From contig NZ_CABVPL010000012.1 of the NCBI RefSeq assembly GCF_902499045.1, positions 62,001-126,000 of the forward strand: a DNA stretch of 64,000 nucleotides. The letters run 5' to 3'. This stretch comes from Burkholderia latens. GTDB lineage: Bacteria; Pseudomonadota; Gammaproteobacteria; Burkholderiales; Burkholderiaceae. The position numbers and the translations under genes were made by a program. This document shows, one piece after another, positions 1 through 8,964 of the stretch. The notes below the pieces were generated by a model that had not been told where the DNA came from, searched no databases, and saw nothing but the letters and a program-made list of their open reading frames with translations. Position 1 is the first letter of the stretch; the number at the start of each line of letters is the position of its first letter.

Positions 1-63
1 TACGGCGCGATTGCCGCGATGCTCGCCGCCGCATGGATCGCTGCGCGCAGGCACGACCGGTGA
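1..63 (+). CDS. C-terminal end of an unidentified protein (partial)
   Basis: The first 20 codons are open in frame 1 and end at a TGA at 61-63. They encode an Ala-rich hydrophobic stretch followed by Arg-Arg-His-Asp-Arg, which looks like the end of a last transmembrane helix with a short basic cytoplasmic tail. The stop lies only 5 bases before the start of the GH15 gene, so the two are probably co-transcribed. Too little is present to name a family. Confidence 0.45.
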   Translation, partial: YGAIAAMLAAAWIAARRHDR

Positions 64-68
64 GCGCG

Positions 69-1847
69 ATGCGGATCGAGGACCACGCGCTGATCGGCGA
101 CGGCCGCAGTGCCGCGCTCGTCGCGCTCGACGGCAGCATCGACTGGCTGTGCTGGCCCGATTTCGATTCGCCGCCATGCTTCGCCGCGCTCGTCGGCACG
201 CCGGACAACGGCTGCTTTCGCATCGCGCCGCACGAGCCGGGCGCACGCGCGACGCGCCGCTATCTGCCGGGCACCGCGATACTGGAAACGCGCTTCGAAA
301 CCGCGTCGGGCTGCATCGCGATCACCGACTGGATGAGCTGGAACGCGCCCGATCCGTGCCTGATCCGCAGCGTGAGCGGCGAGCGCGGCACGGTCGATAT
401 CGACGTCGATCTCGGCGTGCGCTTCGACTACGGCAGCGCGTTGCCCTGGTGCCGCCGCTTAGGCCGGCGCTGGCGGATGATGACGGGCGGCGACGCGATG
501 TGGCTCGACACCGACGCGACACTCGACGCGCAATGCGACCGGCTCGTCGGCACGCACCGGGTCGCGGCCGGCGCGCGCGTCGATTTCTGCATCAGCTATG
601 CGCGCTCGTTCGACCGCCCGCCGGCCGTGCCGGATGCGTATGCGTCGTTGCGCGACACGCAGGCGTTCTGGCGTGTCTGGTCGGATCGCAATGCCGCCGG
701 CGGCCCGTATCGCGACGCGATCGAGCGCGCGCTGATCACGGTGAAGCTGTTGTCGAGCGTGCGCACCGGCGGGATCGTCGCCGCGCCGACGAGTTCGCTG
801 CCCGAGCGCTTCGGCGGCAAGCGAAACTGGGATTACCGGTTCTGCTGGCTGCGCGACGCGAGCTTCACGCTGCGCGCGCTGGTGCGCTGCGGCTACCGCG
901 ACGAGGCCGCGCAGTGGCGCGACTGGCTGGTGCGCGCGATCGCCGATCATCCGTCGCAGTTGCAGGTGCTGTACGCGGCCGACGGCGGCCGGCGCGCGGC
1001 CGAGTGGCACGCGGAACACCTCGCCGGTTACGGGCGCGCGCAGCCCGTGCGCTTCGGCAATGCGGCGGCCAACCAATTGCAGCTCGACGTATACGGCGAG
1101 GTGCTCGGCGCGTTGTACCAGGCGCGCCGGCACGGGCTGCCGCCTGACGACGACGCGTGGATGCTCGAGCGGCGCCTGCTCGAACATCTCGCGACGATCT
1201 GGCGCGAGCCGGACGAAGGCATCTGGGAAGTGCGCAGCGGCCGGCACCCGTTCACGTCGTCGAAGGTGATGGTGTGGGCGGCCGTCGAAAGCGCGTACCG
1301 TTCCGCGCGGACGTTCGGCCATCATGCGCCGCTCGACGTGTGGCGGCGCTGGGCCGATGCGGTGCGCGCCGACGTGCTGGCGCGCGGCTATCACGCGAAA
1401 CTGGGGCGCTTCGTCGACCGCTACGACGGCGACGGGCTCGACGTGAGCCTGCTGCTGATTCCGCTGACGGGGATGCTCGATGCGTCCGATCCGCGCGTCG
1501 CCGCGACGGTCGCCGCGATCGAGCGGGAACTGGTGGAAGACGGGCTGCCGTTCCGCTATCGGCCGCAGCGTTTCGTGGACGGCTGCGAGGGCGACGAGGG
1601 CGCGTTCGTCGCGGCCGGCTTTTGGCTCGTGCAGGTCTATCGGATGCAGGGCCGCGACGACGATGCGCACGCGCAGTTCGAGCGGCTGCTGCGGCTGCGT
1701 AACGACGTCGGGTTGCTGGCGGAGGAATACGACGTGAACGCGCAGCGCATGTGCGGGAATTTTCCGTTCACGCTCGCGCAGGTCGGGCTCGTGAACGCGG
1801 CGCTCGCGCTGCAGGGCGACGGGCGTGACGACGTCGATATCGGCTGA
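69..1847 (+). CDS. Glycoside hydrolase family 15 protein (glucoamylase/trehalase-like)
   Basis: A 592-residue protein with the layout of bacterial cytoplasmic GH15 enzymes, which hydrolyse alpha-glucosidic bonds or trehalose by inversion. The N-terminus MRIEDHALIGDG followed by DGSIDWLCWPDFDSP is the family's N-terminal beta-domain signature. The (alpha/alpha)6 barrel starts near residue 240 with KRNWDYRFCWLRDASF. Near the C-terminus, LLAEEYD and GNFPFTLAQVGLVNAAL carry the expected second catalytic Glu region. An ATG 36 bases upstream is also in frame, but the conserved N-terminus begins here. No signal peptide is seen. It follows closely on an upstream gene. Whether the substrate is glucan or trehalose cannot be told from sequence. 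Confidence 0.9.
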   Translation: MRIEDHALIGDGRSAALVALDGSIDWLCWPDFDSPPCFAALVGTPDNGCFRIAPHEPGARATRRYLPGTAILETRFETASGCIAITDWMSWNAPDPCLIRSVSGERGTVDIDVDLGVRFDYGSALPWCRRLGRRWRMMTGGDAMWLDTDATLDAQCDRLVGTHRVAAGARVDFCISYARSFDRPPAVPDAYASLRDTQAFWRVWSDRNAAGGPYRDAIERALITVKLLSSVRTGGIVAAPTSSLPERFGGKRNWDYRFCWLRDASFTLRALVRCGYRDEAAQWRDWLVRAIADHPSQLQVLYAADGGRRAAEWHAEHLAGYGRAQPVRFGNAAANQLQLDVYGEVLGALYQARRHGLPPDDDAWMLERRLLEHLATIWREPDEGIWEVRSGRHPFTSSKVMVWAAVESAYRSARTFGHHAPLDVWRRWADAVRADVLARGYHAKLGRFVDRYDGDGLDVSLLLIPLTGMLDASDPRVAATVAAIERELVEDGLPFRYRPQRFVDGCEGDEGAFVAAGFWLVQVYRMQGRDDDAHAQFERLLRLRNDVGLLAEEYDVNAQRMCGNFPFTLAQVGLVNAALALQGDGRDDVDIG

Positions 1848-1912
1848 CGCGGGAGCCCGCGCCGGCGACGAACGGCACGATCGTCGCACCGTCCCGCCGC
1901 CGCGCTCATTCG

Positions 1913-3739
1913 CTACGACTCCCCTTTGCCGCCCTTGCCGCCGTGTCCGCCATTGCCCGGCAGCACGGCCGACAGCACCTGCCGCGCGGTCTCGACGATC
2001 ACGTTCGCTTCGCGCGCATCGCCCTTGAGCAGCGTTTCCGCGAAATGCTTTGCCTGCTGCAGCGTCACGTGCGGCGGCAGCGGCGGCACCTCCGGATCGC
2101 TCTTCACCTCGAGCACGACCGGCCGGTCCGACGCGAGCGCCTCGTCCCATGCGGCGCCGAGCTGTTCCGGATCGTCGACGTAGATGCCCTTCAACCCGAG
2201 CAGCGTCGCAAAGCGGGAGTACGGCACGTTCGGAATCCGCTGCGACGCGTCGAACTTCGGATCGCCTTCCATCACGCGCTGTTCCCACGTGACCTGGTTC
2301 AGATCCTCGTTGTTCAGCACCATGCAGATCCAGCGCGGATCGGGCCATTGCCGCCAGTACTTCGCGACGGTGATCAGTTCGGCCATGTTGTTCATCTGCA
2401 TCGCGCCGTCGCCGACCATCGCGATCACCGGGCGCACCGGATACGCGAACTTCGCGGCGATCGCATAAGGCACCGCCGCGCCCATCGACGCGAGCCCGCC
2501 GGACAGCGAGCCCATCATCCCGCGCCGCATCATCAGGTCGCGCGCATACCAGTTCGCGCAGGATCCCGAATCGCTCGTCAGGATCACGTCGTCGGGCAGC
2601 CGTGGCGACAGCTCGGTGAACGCGCGCTGCGGATTCACGCCGCGCCCAGGGCTCGGCTTCGCGGCCGCACGCGCGGCCAGCGTCTCGTGCCAGTCGGCGT
2701 TCCATTTCGCGATCTGGTCGCGCCATGCGGTGTCGTTGCGTTCCTTCAACAGCGGCAGCAGCGCGCGCAGCGTCTCCGCGCTGTCGCCGACGAGATTCAC
2801 CTCCATCGGATAGCGCAGGCTCAGCATGTCGGCCTTCAGGTCGATCTGGACGCCGCGCGCCTGGCCTTCCTTCGGCAGAAATTCCGAATACGGGAAGCCG
2901 GAGCCGACAACGAGCAGCGTGTCGCATTCGGTCATCAGCGCGTAGCTCGGCTTGGTGCCGAGCAGCCCGATCGAACCCGTCACCCATGGCAGATCGTCCG
3001 GCAGCGCGGCCTTGCCGAGCAGCGCCTTCGCGGCGCCCGCGCCGAGCCGGTCGGCGACCGCGATCACGTCGTCGGTCGCGTGCAGCGCGCCGGCGCCGAT
3101 CAGCATCGCGACCTTCTTGCCGGCGTTGAGCACGTCGGCCGCGCGCTGCAGGTCTTCCGCGTACGGCACCACCTTCGGCGCCGTGTAGCCGACGCCGGAG
3201 TGCACGGTGCCGTGCGCGCGCTTCGGCGGCGCGTAGTCGAGCTCCTGCAGATCGTTCGGCAGCACCAGCGCAGTGACCGTGCGCGCGCCGAGCGCGGTGC
3301 GCACCGCCCGATCGACCAGATGGCGCACCTGGCCGGGCACCACCGCAAGCTGGACGAATGCGCCCGCAACGTCCTTGAACAGTGCCGGCAGATCGACTTC
3401 CTGCTGATAGTGGCCGCCGAGCGCTGCGCGCGCCTGCTGGCCGACGATCGCGAGCACCGGCATGTGGTCGAGCCGCGCGTCGTACATCCCGGTCACGAGG
3501 TGCGCGGCGCCGGGGCCCGACGTCGCGACGCACACGCCGAGCTCGCCTGTAAATTTTGCATGCGCGGACGCCATGAAGGCCGCCATCTCCTCGTGCCGCG
3601 CCTGGATGAATTCGATCTTGCCCTCGGCCCGGTTGAGTGCGCCGAAGAAGCCGTTGATACCGTCGCCCGGGTAGCCGTACACGCGGCGCACGCCCCAGTC
3701 GTACAGCCGTTCGACGATGAAATCCGCCACTGTCGCCAT
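1913..3739 (-). CDS. Thiamine-pyrophosphate enzyme, pyruvate oxidase (PoxB)-like
   Basis: A 608-residue member of the TPP-dependent acetolactate synthase/pyruvate oxidase superfamily. The pyrimidine-binding domain carries YGYPGDGING and the activating Glu in ARHEEMAAF (about residue 50). A central Rossmann-like domain follows. The pyrophosphate domain has the GDGAMQMNNMAEL metal/TPP motif near residue 430-450. By analogy with PoxB it would decarboxylate pyruvate to acetate and pass electrons to quinone, but the acceptor is not shown by sequence. The C-terminus ends in a Gly/Lys-rich tail rather than the amphipathic helix of E. coli PoxB, so membrane binding is uncertain. The start is chosen at MATVADF, preceded by a GGAGAA ribosome-binding site. 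It is divergent from the next gene and convergent with GH15. Confidence 0.85.
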   Translation of the reverse strand: MATVADFIVERLYDWGVRRVYGYPGDGINGFFGALNRAEGKIEFIQARHEEMAAFMASAHAKFTGELGVCVATSGPGAAHLVTGMYDARLDHMPVLAIVGQQARAALGGHYQQEVDLPALFKDVAGAFVQLAVVPGQVRHLVDRAVRTALGARTVTALVLPNDLQELDYAPPKRAHGTVHSGVGYTAPKVVPYAEDLQRAADVLNAGKKVAMLIGAGALHATDDVIAVADRLGAGAAKALLGKAALPDDLPWVTGSIGLLGTKPSYALMTECDTLLVVGSGFPYSEFLPKEGQARGVQIDLKADMLSLRYPMEVNLVGDSAETLRALLPLLKERNDTAWRDQIAKWNADWHETLAARAAAKPSPGRGVNPQRAFTELSPRLPDDVILTSDSGSCANWYARDLMMRRGMMGSLSGGLASMGAAVPYAIAAKFAYPVRPVIAMVGDGAMQMNNMAELITVAKYWRQWPDPRWICMVLNNEDLNQVTWEQRVMEGDPKFDASQRIPNVPYSRFATLLGLKGIYVDDPEQLGAAWDEALASDRPVVLEVKSDPEVPPLPPHVTLQQAKHFAETLLKGDAREANVIVETARQVLSAVLPGNGGHGGKGGKGES

Positions 3740-3910
3740 GCCGTTTCTCCTTGGTTCCGGATGAGCCGATGGGCCGCGCGCGAAGCGTCGCCGCACGCGG
3801 CGCTGCCCGGCGGCGCGCAAGCCGCGTGCCGTGCGGCGCGGCGCCAACGCGCCGGGCACGCGCGTTGCACGCCGACGTTGCAAGCAGATAGCAAGGAATC
3901 CGGAGCGACG

Positions 3911-5011
3911 ATGGCACTTTCCGACGCACCGACGATCGACGACGTGCGCGCTCACGCGTACCGCGTGCCGACCGACCGGCCCGAAGCCGACGGCACGTAT
4001 GCATGGCACGCGACGACGATCGTCGTCGTCGACATCGACGCGGGACCCGTCACGGGGATCGGGTACACGTACACCGACGCGAGCGCCGCGTTGCTCGTCG
4101 GGTCGATGCTGGCCGACGTGCTGCGCAACCGGCCGCTCGCCGACATTCCGGCCGCCATCGACGCGTTGTGGCGCGCCATGCGCAACGTCGGGCGCGCCGG
4201 CATCGCGGCGACGGCGATCTCCGCGCTCGACGCCGCGCTGTGGGACGCGAAGGCGAAGCTCGCCGGCGTGCCGCTCGCGATGCTGCTCGGCCGCATGCGC
4301 GAACGCGTGCCGGTATACGGCAGCGGCGGCTTCACGACCTACGACGATGCGACGCTCGCCGCGCAGCTCGACCGCTGGCGCGACGAACGCATTCGTGCAT
4401 GCAAGATCAAGATCGACGCGCACGATGCGCGCGATCCGTCACGCGTGCGCGTGGCACGCGACGCGCTCGGCCCCGACGTCGAGCTGTTCGTCGACGCGAA
4501 CGGCGCGTATGCGCCGCGCACCGCGCTCGCGTTCGCGGAGTCGGTCGCCGATTGCGCGATCCGCTGGTTCGAGGAGCCCGTCAGCAGCGACGACGTCGCA
4601 GGGTTGCGGTTCGTGCGCGAGCACGTCGGCGCGCGCATCGACGTCGCGGCCGGCGAATACGCGTATACACCCGACGATTTCCGGCGTCTGCTCGAAGGCG
4701 GCGCGGTCGACGTGCTGCAGGCCGACGCGACGCGCTGCGGCGGCGTCAGCGGGTTTCTCGCGGCGGCCGCGCTCGCGGATGCGCATCACGTCGACGTGTC
4801 CGCGCATTGCGCGCCCGCGCTGCACCGGCACGTCGGTTGCGTCGCGCCGCAGATGCGCCACGTCGAGTGGTTCCACGATCACGTGCGGATCGAGCAAATG
4901 ATGTTCGACGGCGCACCCGCGCTCGTCGACGGCGCGCTCGAGATCGACGCGACGCGGCCGGGCCTTGGCCTCGAACTGCGCGCGGCCGACGTCGCCGAAT
5001 TCGCAATTTGA
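3911..5011 (+). CDS. Enolase-superfamily enzyme (mandelate racemase/muconate lactonizing type)
   Basis: A 366-residue protein with both domains of the superfamily. The N-terminal capping domain contains GRAGIAATAISALDAALWDA. The barrel domain carries a Lys-x-Lys catalytic pair in ACKIKID (about residue 160), then the three metal-ligand strands FVDANGAY, WFEEPV and VAAGEYAYT. These are followed by LQADATRCGG and the His of SAHCAPALH. A Lys pair plus a His near the C-terminal end fits the mandelate racemase subgroup, which includes many sugar-acid dehydratases. Substrate is unknown. The upstream region to the divergent TPP gene (about 170 bp) is presumably a shared promoter region. The next gene begins 55 bases downstream with its own strong ribosome-binding site. 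Confidence 0.85.
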   Translation: MALSDAPTIDDVRAHAYRVPTDRPEADGTYAWHATTIVVVDIDAGPVTGIGYTYTDASAALLVGSMLADVLRNRPLADIPAAIDALWRAMRNVGRAGIAATAISALDAALWDAKAKLAGVPLAMLLGRMRERVPVYGSGGFTTYDDATLAAQLDRWRDERIRACKIKIDAHDARDPSRVRVARDALGPDVELFVDANGAYAPRTALAFAESVADCAIRWFEEPVSSDDVAGLRFVREHVGARIDVAAGEYAYTPDDFRRLLEGGAVDVLQADATRCGGVSGFLAAAALADAHHVDVSAHCAPALHRHVGCVAPQMRHVEWFHDHVRIEQMMFDGAPALVDGALEIDATRPGLGLELRAADVAEFAI

Positions 5012-5066
5012 ACGCTTCCTGGCAGATTTCCGCGCCACGGAAAGTGATCACCGGCAAGGAGGACCG

Positions 5067-5918
5067 ATGCGACATCTTCGACACCGCGCGGACGAGCACG
5101 ATCCGTTGATGATCGATGCCGCGCGGCTGCTGAACCGCAGCGCGCTGCTGCTCGCCGGATCGGTGCTCGCCGATAGCGGTATCGAGCACTATCGCGGCAC
5201 GTTCCACAACCGCGCGATGATCGCGCCGCTGGTGGCGTCGACGCTGTCGGTGCTCGCGAGCGTGCACGGCCATGCGGACGACACGCCGCAGCGCCACCGG
5301 CTGCGCGACGCGGTGCACGTCGCCGCGGCGGCGGTCGGTCTCGCCGGTTCCGCATTCCATCTGTACAACGTAACGAAGCGGCCGGGCCGCTTCAGCTGGC
5401 ACAACCTGTTCTACGGGGCGCCGCTCGGCGCGCCGGTCGCGTTGCTGCTGTCGGGGTTGCTCGGCGCTACGGGCGAGCGGCTGCGCGCGCGACCGGCCGA
5501 CGCGCCGCGCATTGCCGGCCTGCCCGCGGGCCGCGCGCTCGCCGGGCTGGTCGCAGCCGGCCTCGTCGGCACGCTCGGCGAAGTCGGGTTGCTGCATTTT
5601 CGCGGCGCATTCCAGCATCGCGCGATGTTCGCGCCGCTCATCGTGCCGCCGATCGCCGCACTGAGCGCCGCGCGGATCGCGATGTCCCGCCCGTGCGGCG
5701 ACCGGCGCTTCAGCCGCTGGTGGATGCGCGCGACCGCCGTGCTCGGCTGCGTCGGTGTCGCGTTCCATGCGCGCGGGGTCGCGCGGCAGATGGGCGGCTG
5801 GCGCAACTGGTCGCAAAACGTGCTGTCGGGGCCGCCACTGCCGGCGCCGCCGAGCTTCACCGCGCTCGCGATCGCCGGCCTTGCCGCAACCGCGCTCGCC
5901 GAACGGGAGGGGCGATGA
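5067..5918 (+). CDS. Internally duplicated multi-pass membrane protein with conserved histidines
   Basis: A 283-residue hydrophobic protein I cannot place in a named family. It is built from two homologous halves offset by about 136 residues. HYRGTFHNRAMIAPL at 41-55 matches HFRGAFQHRAMFAPL at 177-191. GSAFH at 94-98 matches GVAFH at 230-234. Trp111-x-Asn followed by APLGAPV matches Trp245-x-Asn followed by PPLPAPP. His41/His177 and His98/His234 are invariant between the halves and sit at the ends of predicted transmembrane helices. The start has a textbook AAGGAGG site. Its stop overlaps the start of the subunit-3-like gene by 4 bases (ATGA), tying it to the GMC dehydrogenase downstream. Role as a heme- or quinone-binding anchor is inference. 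Confidence 0.8.
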   Translation: MRHLRHRADEHDPLMIDAARLLNRSALLLAGSVLADSGIEHYRGTFHNRAMIAPLVASTLSVLASVHGHADDTPQRHRLRDAVHVAAAAVGLAGSAFHLYNVTKRPGRFSWHNLFYGAPLGAPVALLLSGLLGATGERLRARPADAPRIAGLPAGRALAGLVAAGLVGTLGEVGLLHFRGAFQHRAMFAPLIVPPIAALSAARIAMSRPCGDRRFSRWWMRATAVLGCVGVAFHARGVARQMGGWRNWSQNVLSGPPLPAPPSFTALAIAGLAATALAEREGR

Positions 5919-6574
5919 AGCAAGCGGACGACAAGCCGGTCGCGCTGCCGAGCTATGCCGGCTACGACGTGCTCGCGAAGCGCGACACGCCGTCGTGGAA
6001 CGATGCGACCCGCCGTGCGATCGACGCCCGGCTGCGCGTCGCCGCGACCGCGCCGCGCCATTTCAGTGCCGAGCAGTACGCGACGCTGGGCGCGCTGTGC
6101 GAGCGTATCGTTCCGCAGCGGAACGGCGGCACCCGCACGGTCCCCACCGCCGCGCTGATCGACGCGCGGCTCGCGACCGACGAAGGCGACGGCTTTCGCG
6201 ACGCGCGGCTGCCGCCGTTGCGCGTCGCGTGGGACACGGGCCTCGCCGCGCTCGACGCGATGGCGCGCCACACGCACGGCCGTCCGTTCGCGTCGCTCGA
6301 CGCGAAGGACGCCGATGCGCTGCTGCGCGCGGTCCAGCACGGTGAAATCGGCCGCGGCGCCGAAGCCGCGTGGGCCGGCATGGACCCGCGCGCGTTCTTC
6401 TCGAAGCGTGTGCTGATGGACATCTGCGGCGCGTACTACAGCCACCCGTTCGCATGGAACGAGATCGGCTTCGGGGGCCCGGCGAGCCCGCGCGGCTACG
6501 TGAGGATGGATTTCAACCGGCGCGATCCATGGGAAGCCGAGGTGGACGCGGAGGGCGGTCGCGATGGGCGCTGA
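5915..6574 (+). CDS. Gluconate 2-dehydrogenase subunit 3-like protein (gamma subunit of a GMC dehydrogenase)
   Basis: A 219-residue protein of the gluconate 2-dehydrogenase subunit 3 family, which accompanies flavin dehydrogenases such as the gamma subunit of B. cepacia FAD-glucose dehydrogenase. Family traits are FSAEQYATLGALCERIVPQ (residues 50-68), the helical middle part, and KRVLMDICGAYYSHP leading to GFGGPASPRGY near the C-terminus. Family members usually begin with a twin-arginine signal that exports the complex; this one starts MKQADDKPVALPSYAG with no signal peptide. It overlaps its upstream neighbour by 4 bases and the GMC gene by 11 bases, so the three are translationally coupled. 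Confidence 0.8.
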   Translation: MKQADDKPVALPSYAGYDVLAKRDTPSWNDATRRAIDARLRVAATAPRHFSAEQYATLGALCERIVPQRNGGTRTVPTAALIDARLATDEGDGFRDARLPPLRVAWDTGLAALDAMARHTHGRPFASLDAKDADALLRAVQHGEIGRGAEAAWAGMDPRAFFSKRVLMDICGAYYSHPFAWNEIGFGGPASPRGYVRMDFNRRDPWEAEVDAEGGRDGR

Positions 6575-8243
6575 CTCGCTGCACGCCGACCAGCCGCGCG
6601 GTCGCGACGGCCGCGCGCCCGATCCGTTGCGCGTCGGCGGCTGGTCGCCGATGCGGATGTTCCGCGACGACGAGCCGGTCGACTTCGTGATCGTCGGCAC
6701 CGGCGCGGGCGGCGGCACGCTCGCGTGCCGGCTGGCCGAGCACGGATTCTCGGTCGTCGCGCTCGATGCGGGCGCATGGTGGCGGCCGCTCGAGGAGTTC
6801 GCGTCGGACGAATCGCACCAGCGCAAGCTGTTCTGGACGGACGAGCGGATCTGCGACGGCGCGAACCCGCTGACGCTGGGCACCAACAACAGCGGCCGCG
6901 CGATCGGCGGCAGCACCGTGCACTTCGCGATGGTGTCGCTGCGCTTTCGGCCCGAATGGTTCCGCTCGCGCACGCTGCTCGGCTACGGCGTCGACTGGCC
7001 GCTCGACTGGCGCGAGATGTGGCGCTACTACCGCGAGGTCGAGCAGGCGCTGAAGATCAGCGGGCCCGTCAGCTATCCGTGGGGGCCGCCGCGCCCGCGC
7101 TATCCGTATCGCGCGCATGAGCTGAACGCGGCCGCGCTCGTGCTCGCGCGCGGCGCCGACGCGCTCGGCATCGACTGGACGTCGACGCCGCTCGCGACGC
7201 TGTCCGCGCCGCGCGGCCGCGCGCATCCGTGCGTGTATCGCGGCTTCTGCGTCGCGGGCTGCGCGACGAACGCGAAGCAGAGCGCGCTCGTCACGTGGAT
7301 CCCGCGCGCGGTCGCAGCCGGCGCCGAAGTGCGCGATCTGGCGATGGTGTTGCGGATCGAAGCCGAGGGCGATCGCGTGACGGGCGTCCACTACCGGCGC
7401 GACGGCCGCACGCGTTTTCAGCGCGCGCGCAACGTCGTCGTCGCCGGCTACGCGATCGAGACGCCGCGGTTGCTGCTGCTGTCCGCGAACGGGCGCCATC
7501 CGCAGGGGCTCGCGAACAGCTCGGGCCTCGTCGGCCGTTACATGATGGCGCAGCTGAACCAGGCATCGTGGGGGACGATGGACGACGAGGTGCGCTGGTA
7601 CAAGGGGCCGCCGTCGCTGGCGATCACCGAGCACTGGAACTACGCGGACGAAGGCAAGGATTTCTTCGGCGGCTACTGCTGGATGAGCCAGGGGCCGCTG
7701 CCGATCGAATGGGCGCGCAAGGTTGCCGGGCGCGGGCTGTGGGGCGACGCGCTGAAGCGCGAGATGGCGCGCTACAACTTCCAGGCCGGTCTGAAGATCG
7801 TGGGCGAGACGCTGCCGCGCGAGAGCAACCGTGTGACGCTCGCGGACGAGCGCGACGCGTTTGGCCTGCCGGTCGCGCGCGTCACCTATTCGTACGACGA
7901 CAACGACCGCCGGATGATGCGCCACGCGTTCGCGCAGATGGACCGTTCGCTTGAAGCCGCCGGCGCGCGCGACATCTGGCACGAGGAAGACGACACGTGC
8001 CATCTCGCGGGCACCGCCCGGATGGGCGACGACCCGGCGACGAGCGTCGTCGATGCCGACTGCCGCAGCTGGGACATCCCGAACCTGTGGGTGTGCGACG
8101 GCTCGGTGTTTCCGACCGTCGGCGGCGTGAACCCGTCGCTGACGATCCAGGCGATCGCGTGCCGCACGGCCGACCGCATCCGCGCGCTCGTCGCGCGAGG
8201 CGAAGCGCAGGCGCGCGCACGGTGGCGACGTTGGCCACGGTAG
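6564..8243 (+). CDS. GMC-family FAD dehydrogenase with Fe-S-type cysteine cluster
   Basis: A 559-residue GMC oxidoreductase. The FAD-binding motif is FVIVGTGAGGGTLACRLAE (residues 41-59), followed by the second flavin signature GGSTVHFAMVS. C-terminal catalytic motifs are CHLAGTARMG and GGVNPSLTIQ with the expected His and Asn. Cys223, Cys229 and Cys233 form C-x5-C-x3-C. The same spacing holds the [3Fe-4S] cluster in the alpha subunit of B. cepacia FAD-glucose dehydrogenase and its relatives. The enzyme therefore probably hands electrons to an external acceptor rather than O2. No signal peptide is present. It overlaps the subunit-3-like gene by 11 bases. The usual triheme cytochrome partner is not in this operon; a candidate lies at 10733-12019 on the other strand. 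Substrate unknown. Confidence 0.88.
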   Translation: MGADSLHADQPRGRDGRAPDPLRVGGWSPMRMFRDDEPVDFVIVGTGAGGGTLACRLAEHGFSVVALDAGAWWRPLEEFASDESHQRKLFWTDERICDGANPLTLGTNNSGRAIGGSTVHFAMVSLRFRPEWFRSRTLLGYGVDWPLDWREMWRYYREVEQALKISGPVSYPWGPPRPRYPYRAHELNAAALVLARGADALGIDWTSTPLATLSAPRGRAHPCVYRGFCVAGCATNAKQSALVTWIPRAVAAGAEVRDLAMVLRIEAEGDRVTGVHYRRDGRTRFQRARNVVVAGYAIETPRLLLLSANGRHPQGLANSSGLVGRYMMAQLNQASWGTMDDEVRWYKGPPSLAITEHWNYADEGKDFFGGYCWMSQGPLPIEWARKVAGRGLWGDALKREMARYNFQAGLKIVGETLPRESNRVTLADERDAFGLPVARVTYSYDDNDRRMMRHAFAQMDRSLEAAGARDIWHEEDDTCHLAGTARMGDDPATSVVDADCRSWDIPNLWVCDGSVFPTVGGVNPSLTIQAIACRTADRIRALVARGEAQARARWRRWPR

Positions 8244-8320
8244 CGGTAGGCGCGGCGATTGCGCCGTGTGCCCAGTGTGCCGTGACGTGCACGCGCCGAT
8301 CAACCACAAGGAGTTACGAC

Positions 8321-8713
8321 ATGCATGTTTTCACTCGTCTTCCCGCGCGCACGCCCCGGTATTGCGCCGCATGCGCACTGCTGGCCGCAGCCGTCATCGG
8401 AACGCCGGCCTGGGCGCAACTGCGGCCGCCCGATCCCGCGGCCGTTCCCGATTCGTCGACGCAGGCGTACAAGCGCGCCGATCGCAAGATGATGGACACG
8501 ATGGAAGGGGCGCGCTATACCGGCGACGCCGATCGCGATTTCGTCGCGCACATGGCGCCGCATCATCAGGGAGCGATCGACATGGCGCAGGTCGAGCTGA
8601 AGTACGGCAAGGACCCGACGCTGCGCAAGCTCGCGACCCGCATCATCGCCGCGCAGCGCGACGAGATCGCGCTGATGGAGCGCTGGCAGAAGGAACACGG
8701 TGCGACGCCCTGA
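8321..8713 (+). CDS. Exported DUF305 family protein
   Basis: A 130-residue protein with an N-terminal signal peptide (ALLAAAVIGTPAWA, cleavage likely after residue 31) and a DUF305 domain of ferritin-like helical type. The family's signature FVAHMAPHHQGAIDMA is complete. DUF305 proteins are periplasmic or secreted and often occur beside metal or redox genes; their function is not established. The start follows an AAGGAG site. It lies 77 bases after the GMC gene on the same strand, so it may be read from the same transcript. Confidence 0.85.
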   Translation: MHVFTRLPARTPRYCAACALLAAAVIGTPAWAQLRPPDPAAVPDSSTQAYKRADRKMMDTMEGARYTGDADRDFVAHMAPHHQGAIDMAQVELKYGKDPTLRKLATRIIAAQRDEIALMERWQKEHGATP

Positions 8714-8964
8714 GCCGAACCATGCTTTTCGCGCCGCGGCGATTGCCGAGCGCCGATCGTCCGTCACCGCTGCGTGCCGATGCGGTATCGCACGTGCTCG
8801 ATCGCGCGCATCTGCGGCGGAGGCAATGCCGTATGGAAATCGATGCAGGGCTGTTGTCGCGGTTCCCGTTCGTGTGCGGGGCGGGCTCGCGGCTTCGGGC
8901 CAAGGTGCGCGGCGCTATCGGCTACGAACGGATGTGACGGCGGTGAACCGGAGAGGCGGCAACG

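Noticed and set aside
459-4004. Very long minus-strand open frame of 1181 codons
   Set aside because: It crosses the GH15 gene antisense and the TPP gene in another frame; composition is Arg/Ala/Pro-rich as expected of a GC-rich shadow frame.
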